21,422 nucleotides of DNA from the NCBI GenBank assembly GCA_016793585.1, contig JAEUJR010001135.1:1-21422 (forward strand), read 5' to 3'. The notes beneath the pieces are model-generated. The model ran no database searches, was not told where the DNA came from, and was given only the letters and a program-made list of their open reading frames with translations. Origin of the DNA: Archangium sp. Lineage in GTDB: Bacteria > Myxococcota > Myxococcia > Myxococcales > Myxococcaceae. The first letter of the stretch is position 1. Each line of letters starts with the position of its first letter. The position numbers and the translations under genes are program-made. Below are positions 14,556 through 21,422 of the stretch, one piece after another.

Positions 14556-16042
14556 ACGATCTCGTCGACCTCGCGCAGCACTTCGCTCAGCACGGCCTTC
14601 GGCACCGTCTCGAGCCCGCGTGGTGACTCGAAGCGACACGCACCGGTGCGCAGCCACGTCGAGGCGTTCGACGCCGTCGTCTCACGGCCGTCTGCCGCGA
14701 CCTCGAGCACCACGCGCAGCGCCAACGTCTCGTAGCTGCCAGCCACCGCATCGGCCTGGCCAGGCTCGAGTCGGGCCGACACCCATTGGTAGCGCCGACA
14801 CGCGACCTGGAGCCGTTGTTGTCGCAGTCGAAGCCCTTCCCATCGGCGGGTGACGGCGCCTGACAGCTCGGTCGCCTCGAGGGTGAACACGGGCCTTTCG
14901 ACCTGCGGGAAGGGCTGCGTAATTCCCAACGCCCCGAGACGCGCTCGCCAGGCGACGAGCTCTGCCTTTGCGGCCAACGCGGGGTGCCACAGCTGCACGG
15001 CGGCCGAGGCCGGTGGCTCGAACACGGCGCCGGCGACGTCGACGAAGGCGTCGTCGAACCACAGCGCGGCGCGGTCACCCACGCTCCACACCAGCGCGCG
15101 CGCGAGGAGCAGGACGATCGGGTGCCCCAGCGTGTGCGCGCGAAAGTCCGGGAGCGGAATCGCGCGCTGCGTCCAGAACAGGCGCTCGAGCCGATTGGCC
15201 TGCGCCTCGAGCACCTCTTCGAACTCGGCGAACTTCGCCTTGCGCGCCGCGACCTCGTCAGCGTGATCTCGCTGGAGCTCGGCAGGCACCCGCTGCACGC
15301 GTTTGCCGTCGTCGCGCACCCAGCTCAGCCGAGGCGCGCCGTCGTCGAAGGTGATGGTGGGCGTCCACGCTCCGATGGGAGCGGTCAGGCCGCCCGCGTC
15401 GGGCACCACCCGCTCCTCGAGCTGGTCGACCGAGAGGTCGCGCTTCGTCGCCGCGCTCTCGAAGGCATGGTCGAGCTGCCGATTCGCGTCACGGTATTCG
15501 ATGACGCCCTTGAGCCTGGTGAGCTGAGAGACCGCGAGATCGGAGTCGAGCCCAGCGAGCACCCGCAAACAGGCGTTCACCACGCCGCGAGACATCTGGC
15601 CGCGGCCGGCGATCTTCCGGTTGGCGCGTTCGGCGAGCGCTCCGAGTTCGCCCGCGACGCGATCGGCCTCGAGACAGACGCTCACCCACACCAGGCCCCT
15701 GGTGAACGAGCGGCTGAAGTCACACGCGGCCAGGTCGATGAGCCCGAACCACTGAAACAGCAACGCCTCGAGCTCGACGCGAGGCACCTGGCCGACCAGC
15801 TCGCGCAGCCGCGTCATCCACTTCTTCGTGGGCTCGGCGCCGGCGATGTCGTCGAGGTGAAGGAGCAGCGCCCGCCACGCCGAACGTGCCTCGGGCGGTT
15901 GGCTCGCGACGAACTCCCCGAGCGCGATGAACAGCGGAGGCAAGACAGCGTGACGCCGCCCTGCCTCGTACTCCGAGAGCACGCCTTCGAGCGTTCGTGG
16001 TGCGCGCAGCTTGCCGATGAACCTGACGAGCCCCTCGAACAT
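14537..16042 (-). CDS. DUF4132-domain protein
   Basis: A 501-residue protein whose C-terminal half matches DUF4132. It has LERLFWTQRAIPLPDFRAHT with the following HPIVLLLARALVWSV, then VQLWHPALAAKAELVAWRAR and the QPFPQVERPVFTLEATE motif. The N-terminal half is helical and unassigned (LFQWFGLIDLAACDFSR, then repeated Arg/Leu-rich helices). DUF4132 is also found in E. coli MolR/YehI-like proteins, whose biochemical function is unknown. It begins 3 bases after the lipid kinase-like gene, so the two are co-transcribed. It overlaps the convergent SRAP gene by 19 bases at its end. The domain assignment is good; role unknown. Confidence 0.8.
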   Translation of the reverse strand: MFEGLVRFIGKLRAPRTLEGVLSEYEAGRRHAVLPPLFIALGEFVASQPPEARSAWRALLLHLDDIAGAEPTKKWMTRLRELVGQVPRVELEALLFQWFGLIDLAACDFSRSFTRGLVWVSVCLEADRVAGELGALAERANRKIAGRGQMSRGVVNACLRVLAGLDSDLAVSQLTRLKGVIEYRDANRQLDHAFESAATKRDLSVDQLEERVVPDAGGLTAPIGAWTPTITFDDGAPRLSWVRDDGKRVQRVPAELQRDHADEVAARKAKFAEFEEVLEAQANRLERLFWTQRAIPLPDFRAHTLGHPIVLLLARALVWSVGDRAALWFDDAFVDVAGAVFEPPASAAVQLWHPALAAKAELVAWRARLGALGITQPFPQVERPVFTLEATELSGAVTRRWEGLRLRQQRLQVACRRYQWVSARLEPGQADAVAGSYETLALRVVLEVAADGRETTASNASTWLRTGACRFESPRGLETVPKAVLSEVLREVDEIVQSSSS

Positions 16043-16045
16043 GCG

Positions 16046-17125
16046 TCAGCTCGCGCTCCGCTTCGCGAGGGCCGCCCAGTCGAGGACGTCGACGGTCTCC
16101 TTCGCCACCTTGAACTCCATCTGCTCCCGCAGGCCGATGACGTCGCCGCCGATCTGAAACGGCATGGGCCGAGAGAGCGTGATGCGCAACGCGGTGACGA
16201 AGAAGTCGTGCATGCCGGCGACCTTCGAGCCGCGCCACAGGTTCACCATGTTCGCGACGCCCTCGAAGACGGGCCTGTCGTAGACGCGAAAGTTGATTCG
16301 ACCGGGCACGCGCCGCGCGTAGGGGAAGGCCTTGAACTTCGCGCCCCAGTACGGCTCGGTGGCCGCGGCGCCGACCGAGACCGGCCCCTGGTAGAGCCGT
16401 TTGCCCGTCTGCGCCCGCACCACCTCGCCCTTCACCAGCGTGAGCGCGTCACCGCCGAGATCCTCGACCGTCACCTTCGTGCGGCCCTTGAAGACGAGCT
16501 GAGAGATCTCCGACGGCACCGTGCGGGTGAAGAGCGAGAAGAGGTAGCCACCGACGCCTTCGTTCAGCTTGCCTGCGATGGGCCCGGCGATGGGTGTCTG
16601 CCGGGCCTCGGCGAGGTTCGAGTGGTAGTGATGCACGAGGGTCGCGTCCCACCCGACGCCGGCGAAGAGGCTCAGCTTCCCTTCCGTCTCGACGAGGTTG
16701 AAGCGCTGGGTCGGCAGCGCCTTCGGCAGAGCCCCGATCACCGACAGGGTGCGCGTGTAGCCAAAGGCGCCGACGGCGCTGGGCCAGCCGTTGCCGGTGC
16801 CGAGCTTGAAGAGCCCGAGCGTGGGGAACTCGGTGACGCCTTCGTCGCGCAGCAGGTTCATCAACACGACGCCGGTGCCGTCTCCGCCGCCGCAGAAGAC
16901 GAGCCGCGGTTTGTCCTTCACGAGCCGCTTCACGTCGGCGCGCGCCTCCTCGAGTGAGGTGGCGGCGTAGACGGTGGCGTTGGGCATCGCCTGGCGGAAG
17001 GCCTCGATGCGGGCAGGCGTCACGCGGCGAGCGCGGCCGTTGAACCAGGCGGCGACGTCGGCGCCCTTGCGGCGCGAGGCTCGGCCCATCAGCTGACGCT
17101 CCGAAGGCGCATCGGGGCGCAGCAT
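16046..17125 (-). CDS. Diacylglycerol/sphingolipid kinase-family protein
   Basis: The 359-residue protein has the lipid kinase catalytic-domain motifs GGGDGTGVVLMN (79-90) and LGTGNGWP (108-115), which bind ATP. The usual NPxxG loop at the start is replaced by WFNGRARR (27-34). The C-terminal domain has the expected beta-rich lipid-binding character (PYARRVPGRINFRVYD, MHDFFVTALRITL). ATG 17125 was chosen because GAGGCGAGG precedes it; an in-frame start at 17197 and Met 17089 are alternatives. Family members phosphorylate diacylglycerol, sphingosine-type bases or related lipids; which one applies here is unknown. It is followed after 3 bases by the DUF4132 gene and diverges from the coiled-coil gene at 17196. 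Confidence 0.87.
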   Translation of the reverse strand: MLRPDAPSERQLMGRASRRKGADVAAWFNGRARRVTPARIEAFRQAMPNATVYAATSLEEARADVKRLVKDKPRLVFCGGGDGTGVVLMNLLRDEGVTEFPTLGLFKLGTGNGWPSAVGAFGYTRTLSVIGALPKALPTQRFNLVETEGKLSLFAGVGWDATLVHHYHSNLAEARQTPIAGPIAGKLNEGVGGYLFSLFTRTVPSEISQLVFKGRTKVTVEDLGGDALTLVKGEVVRAQTGKRLYQGPVSVGAAATEPYWGAKFKAFPYARRVPGRINFRVYDRPVFEGVANMVNLWRGSKVAGMHDFFVTALRITLSRPMPFQIGGDVIGLREQMEFKVAKETVDVLDWAALAKRSAS

Positions 17126-17195
17126 GAAGGGCCTCGCCTCAGGAACAAAGCACTCACGCCCGAAGCCGCCGGGTTCGGGTATGGTTCGCGCGCAC

Positions 17196-17555
17196 ATGTC
17201 GTCGCCCTGGGAGGACGTCAGACGCGAGTCGCTCGAGATGCCGGCCGTCGGCTATCGCCGCTCTTCGTCTCCCCTGCCCTGGTTGCTGCTCGCCGTCTCC
17301 ATCACGCTCACCATCACGGTGCTGGTCGTCGGCCGGAACCGGTTGATGGAAGAGAAGGAGCGTACGTGGACGTCGCTGAAGGCGAATGACGATCTGAACC
17401 AGAAGCTGAAGGCGGCCCAGAAGGAACTCGAGAAGTCGAAGGAGTCGTGCGAGCAGGGCGACGCGAACAGCGGTGACGTCGCGAAGCGGCTGGTGCAGCT
17501 CGAGCTCGAGAAGCGCCGCCTGCAAGACGAGCTCGCCAAGGCCAGGAAGAAGTGA
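17196..17555 (+). CDS. Small single-span membrane protein with long coiled coil
   Basis: A 119-residue protein with a basic, polar N-terminus, one membrane span (about 28-46, PWLLLAVSITLTITVLVVG) and a helical, heptad-like C-terminal tail (about 50-117, rich in Lys, Glu and Leu, with QLELEKRRLQDELAKARKK at the end). No family is recognised. It is translationally coupled to the downstream carrier gene (stop and GTG overlap as GTGA), so it may scaffold or regulate that transporter. I take ATG 17196; Met 17181 in frame adds five residues. TATGGT at 17180-17185 is a possible -10 box that would give a very short leader. Confidence in the gene is good, in function none. Confidence 0.72.
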   Translation: MSSPWEDVRRESLEMPAVGYRRSSSPLPWLLLAVSITLTITVLVVGRNRLMEEKERTWTSLKANDDLNQKLKAAQKELEKSKESCEQGDANSGDVAKRLVQLELEKRRLQDELAKARKK

Positions 17556-18982
17556 GCCGCACCCGCGTGGCGGGCCTCGTGCTCGGCCCGCTCTTCTTCG
17601 TCGCGCTGACGTTCCTCGACAACCCGCTCCATCACCTCGCCGGGTTCGACCGAAGGCCGGCGCTGGCCGCGGGCATCTCGTTGCTGATGGCGACGTGGTG
17701 GTTCACCGAGGCGGTCGCCATCGAGTGGACAGCGATGATTCCGCTCGTGGCGTTCCCGCTGCTGAACGTGTTCGGTGGCGGCGTGGTGAACGGAGTCGTG
17801 AAGGCCGGCGGCGAGTACACGAACGCGTACATCTTTCTCTTTCTCGGCGGCATGGCGGTGGGCGCGGCCCTCGAGCACTGGAACCTGCATCGGCGCATCG
17901 CGCTGCACCTGATGATGCGCATCGGAGCGTCGCCGCCGCGGTTGTTGCTCGGCCTGCTGGTCGCGACCGCGTCGATCTCGTTGTGGATCTCGAACACCGC
18001 GACGGCCGTGATGATGCTGCCGATCGCGCTGGCAGTGCTGGGTGAGCTCGAGGCGCAGTCGCAGCGGAAGCTGACGTCGTACGGCATGGCGTTGATGCTG
18101 GCGGTCGCGTACGCGGCGAACGTCGGCGGCATCGGCACGAAGATCGGCACGGCGACCAACTCGATCTTCGTGGGCTGGCTCGCGAAGACGCAGCACTTTG
18201 AAATGACGTTTCCGCGGTTCGTGGCGGTCGGGTTCCCCTTCGTGGTGCTGTTCATTCCCGTGTTGTGGCTCGCGTTGTGGCGCCTGGGCCGCAGCGACGC
18301 GCCGAAGACCGACGCGGGCCGCGAGGTGTTGCGTCATCAGCTCGAGGCGCTGGGCCCGATGTCGGCGAAGGAGCGGGTCGTCGCGCGGGTGTTCTTCACG
18401 GCGGCGCTGCTGTGGATCTTCGGAGACCCGATTCGTGGCGTGCTCGCGCCCCGCCTGCCGTTCGAGCTGGCGAATCGGCACTACGAGGCCGTGGTGGCGA
18501 TGACGGCGGCGCTGGTGCTGCTGCCGCTGGGGTGTCTGCCGCTGGCCGCGATTCGCCGAATTCCCCTCAGCGCGCTCATGTTGCTGGGTGGCAGCTTCGC
18601 GATGGCGGCGGGCATCGAAGGCAGCGGGTTGTCGGCATGGCTGGGTCAACAGCTCGAGCCGTTGCGGGCGCAGCCGGCGCTGGTGCAGCTGGCGATCGCC
18701 TCGTTCTCGACGGTGGCGCTGTCGGCGGTGGCGTCGAACACCGCGACGGTGAACCTGATGCTGAACCTGCTGCCGGCGAACCTGCCGTTGCTCTCGGCGG
18801 TGACGATTGGCTCGTCGTGCGACTTCGCGCTGCCAGCGGGCACTCCACCGAATGCGATCGTCTTCGGGTCGGGGCGTGTGCACTTGCCGACGATGATGCG
18901 CACGGGGTTCTGGCTCGACGTGGCGGCGGCTTCACTGCTCGTCGTGTACGGGTGGCTCTACCTGCCGCTCATCGTGCCGTGA
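17552..18982 (+). CDS. DASS/SLC13-family sodium:anion symporter
   Basis: The 476-residue inner-membrane carrier is full-length for the DASS (divalent anion:sodium symporter) family, whose members import dicarboxylates, citrate, sulfate or related anions with sodium. Two inverted-repeat signatures are present: SLWISNTATAVMMLP with Ser147-Asn148-Thr149, and SAVASNTATVNLML with Ser395-Asn396-Thr397, which form the substrate and sodium site. GTPPNAIVFGSG (430-441) is the conserved C-terminal motif. About 11-12 hydrophobic spans are visible. It is coupled to the small coiled-coil protein (GTGA) and its last 14 bases overlap a convergent 45-residue ORF. The substrate cannot be read from sequence. 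Confidence 0.93.
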   Translation: MSRTRVAGLVLGPLFFVALTFLDNPLHHLAGFDRRPALAAGISLLMATWWFTEAVAIEWTAMIPLVAFPLLNVFGGGVVNGVVKAGGEYTNAYIFLFLGGMAVGAALEHWNLHRRIALHLMMRIGASPPRLLLGLLVATASISLWISNTATAVMMLPIALAVLGELEAQSQRKLTSYGMALMLAVAYAANVGGIGTKIGTATNSIFVGWLAKTQHFEMTFPRFVAVGFPFVVLFIPVLWLALWRLGRSDAPKTDAGREVLRHQLEALGPMSAKERVVARVFFTAALLWIFGDPIRGVLAPRLPFELANRHYEAVVAMTAALVLLPLGCLPLAAIRRIPLSALMLLGGSFAMAAGIEGSGLSAWLGQQLEPLRAQPALVQLAIASFSTVALSAVASNTATVNLMLNLLPANLPLLSAVTIGSSCDFALPAGTPPNAIVFGSGRVHLPTMMRTGFWLDVAAASLLVVYGWLYLPLIVP

Positions 18983-19106
18983 GGCGGTGAGGGTCGAAGC
19001 CATCGAACTCCGTTCCGGCCTTTCGCAGCGCAAGCACCAACTCGAGTGCGGCTTCGTGCCTCGCCATGCGCTCTGCAGGCGTCAGGGTCTGCAGGTACTC
19101 GAGCAT
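18969..19106 (-). CDS. Possible small protein (45 residues)
   Basis: A short minus-strand frame from ATG 19106 to TGA 18969. It reads MLEYLQTLTPAERMARHEAA, then LELVLALRKAGTEFDGFDPH and RLTAR. It has amphipathic helical composition, a normal Glu/Arg/Leu balance, and GAAGG about 9-13 bases before the ATG. It occupies the otherwise empty stretch between the carrier gene and the secreted-protein gene and overlaps the carrier gene by 14 bases. No family is recognised. I rate it plausible because the predicted peptide looks more protein-like than the other frames of this stretch, but proof from conservation is missing. Confidence 0.5.
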   Translation of the reverse strand: MLEYLQTLTPAERMARHEAALELVLALRKAGTEFDGFDPHRLTAR

Positions 19107-19193
19107 CGAAGTCGACCTTCGGCTGCTCGTTCGTGGGAGGCGTCGACAGGCCAGGGATTGCGCCCGGTCGCAGGCCTGACGTCAACTGCGCAC

Positions 19194-19631
19194 ATGCTCT
19201 CGACGCTCCTGTCCCTCACGCTCGCCGCCGGCTCGTTCCCGCTCCCCAGCATCGACGGCAAGCCGCTCGCTGCCACTGCCGAGCAGAAGTCGTTCCGCCT
19301 GCCGATGCGCTTCGAGAAGGTGCGCGCCTTCTACGACGGGCAGTTCACCGGCGACGACGCGAAGGGTGTGACGACGAAGCTCTCGGGAAGCAGTGGCAAA
19401 CGTGTGCTGACGCTCGTCTCGTCGCGCGCCGGAGACACCTGGAAGAAGGCCGTCGTGCGCGAAGGTGACGTCGAGACGGTCGTCGAGGTGACGCCGATTC
19501 TCCGCATGCAGGAGGAGCTCGTCGAGGGCAACGGCAAGCCGCTCGTGCAGTTCATCATCGGGCGCTCAGGCGACGTCGATCGCGCAGTCGAGGCCATCGG
19601 CGACAAACACACCGAGCAGATTCGCCGCTAA
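19194..19631 (+). CDS. Small secreted protein of unknown function
   Basis: The 145-residue product begins MLSTLLSLTLAAGSFPLPSI, an N-terminal hydrophobic signal peptide with a likely cleavage near residues 12-19 and no lipobox. The mature protein alternates polar strands and helices (EKVRAFYDGQF, KRVLTLVSSRAGDTWKKAVV, VETVVEVTPIL) and ends with a charged helix. No family is recognised; export is inferred. ATG 19194 is preferred to an in-frame start at 18987, which would precede the signal peptide by 69 residues. TGACGTCA (19177-19184), an 8-bp palindrome, lies just upstream. Its stop abuts the stop of the convergent NUDIX gene. Confidence 0.65.
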   Translation: MLSTLLSLTLAAGSFPLPSIDGKPLAATAEQKSFRLPMRFEKVRAFYDGQFTGDDAKGVTTKLSGSSGKRVLTLVSSRAGDTWKKAVVREGDVETVVEVTPILRMQEELVEGNGKPLVQFIIGRSGDVDRAVEAIGDKHTEQIRR

Positions 19632-20083
19632 TCAGAACGCGTCGCCTTCCCGCATCAACACCGACAGCGGGAAGATCGGCCCACCACGCGCGAAGTACCG
19701 GGCCAGCTCGAGCGGCTCTTCTCCACGCAGCGGCAGACGCTCCAGCTCTTCGATCGTGCACCAGCGCGCCTCGAGCGAGTGCTCATCGGCCACCGACTTC
19801 GGCGGTGACGCATGGAGCGGCGTCGCAGTGAAGATGACGCGCTCCCGGGCTCCACCGTCGACGACCGAACGTTCGATGCGGACGAGCCCATCGAGCCTCA
19901 CCCGAAGTCCTGCCTCCTCGAGCGTCTCGCGCAGCGCCGCCTCTTCGAACGTCTCACCCGGCTCGACGGCGCCAGCGGCAACCACCACAGCTGCCCATGC
20001 TTCGCTTCGTGCACCACGAGCAGGCGATCGCCCTGCCTCACGGCGACGAGCGCGAAGCTCCAGGTGACGATGCCCTTGCCCAG
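19632..20083 (-). pseudogene. NUDIX hydrolase gene interrupted by a one-base frameshift
   Basis: NUDIX enzymes hydrolyse nucleoside diphosphate derivatives. Two frames together make one normal protein of about 150 residues. The first, from about 20083 to 19977, reads IVTWSFALVAVRQGDRLLVV, then HEAKHGQLWWLP. The second, from 19976 to 19632, starts AGAVEPGETFEEAALRETLE and carries the full Nudix box G-x5-E-x7-RE-x2-EE-x-G. The junction WWLP-AGAVEPGE is exactly the family consensus, and it needs one extra base in the Pro/Ala junction (CCGCTGG where CCGGCTGG would read through). Without it the upper frame stops about 25 codons later. The upstream start is uncertain (CTG 20083 is the best placed). 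It follows purA within a few bases on the same strand. True mutation versus sequencing error cannot be told here. Confidence 0.8.
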
Positions 20084-20086
20084 CGG

Positions 20087-21421
<1,335 letters not shown>

Positions 21422-21422
21422 C

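Noticed and set aside
14984..16957. 657-residue plus-strand open frame opposite DUF4132 and the lipid kinase-like gene
   Set aside because: It spans two convincing minus-strand genes and their junction, and the protein is repetitive Arg/Glu/His-rich with no recognisable motif.
17252..18883. 543-residue minus-strand open frame opposite the carrier gene
   Set aside because: Extremely Arg/His/Gln-rich, no domain, and it lies over the SNT motifs of a genuine DASS carrier.
19970..19985. Programmed -1 frameshifting in the NUDIX gene
   Set aside because: The local sequence TTGCCGCTGG has no slippery heptamer and no evident downstream stem; a single-base loss explains the break more simply.

Overview
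The window is very GC-rich and densely coded on both strands. It is most consistent with a chromosome of a Myxococcota (myxobacterial) species. The reasons are a membrane-anchored Ser/Thr kinase with the HRDxSPEN catalytic loop and a PEGA-like tail, several lipoproteins of no recognised family, a DUF4132 protein, a lipase maturation factor homologue, GTG starts and many GTGA/ATGA gene couplings. This placement is inference; no rRNA or other taxonomic marker is present. I saw no IS element, prophage, CRISPR array, tRNA or rRNA. No stretch longer than about 145 bases lacks a gene.

Layout. 1-1206 (minus): start of nusA preceded by rimP, the usual rimP-nusA order. 1339-2142 (plus): an amidase of the Nit1 (deaminated glutathione amidase) type. 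2146-3482 (minus): a coupled pair, an unknown protein and a SAM methyltransferase. 3624-4792 (plus): a lipoprotein coupled to a zinc-binding DUF971 protein, overlapped tail-to-tail by a STAS-like protein (minus). 5355-8529 (plus): a tightly coupled three-gene cassette of PEGA-like membrane protein, Ser/Thr kinase with C-terminal PEGA-like domain, and a C-lobe-only pseudokinase fused to a Cys-rich putative zinc ribbon. 8657-9100 (plus): a universal stress protein. 9101-12634 (minus): a lipase maturation factor-like membrane protein followed by a DprE1-like oxidase and a DprE2-like reductase. 12728-14555 (plus): a lipoprotein and an SRAP (HMCES/YedK) abasic-site protein. 14537-17125 (minus): a lipid kinase-like protein and a DUF4132 protein. 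17196-18982 (plus): a small membrane coiled-coil protein coupled to a DASS/SLC13 carrier. 18969-21409: a 45-residue minus-strand ORF, a secreted protein (plus), a NUDIX gene broken by a one-base frameshift (minus) and purA (minus).

How the genes relate. The housekeeping genes (nusA, rimP, purA) flank accessory signalling and envelope genes. The strongest candidate for something undescribed is the 5355-8529 cassette. In it a presumably active receptor-like kinase is translationally coupled to a kinase-less protein carrying a related extracytoplasmic domain and to a half-kinase that lacks the N-lobe, HRD and DFG motifs. Other points worth checking are the DprE1/DprE2 pair outside Actinobacteria with Ala at the benzothiazinone-target cysteine position, the NUDIX frameshift, and convergent gene ends that abut or overlap throughout the window.
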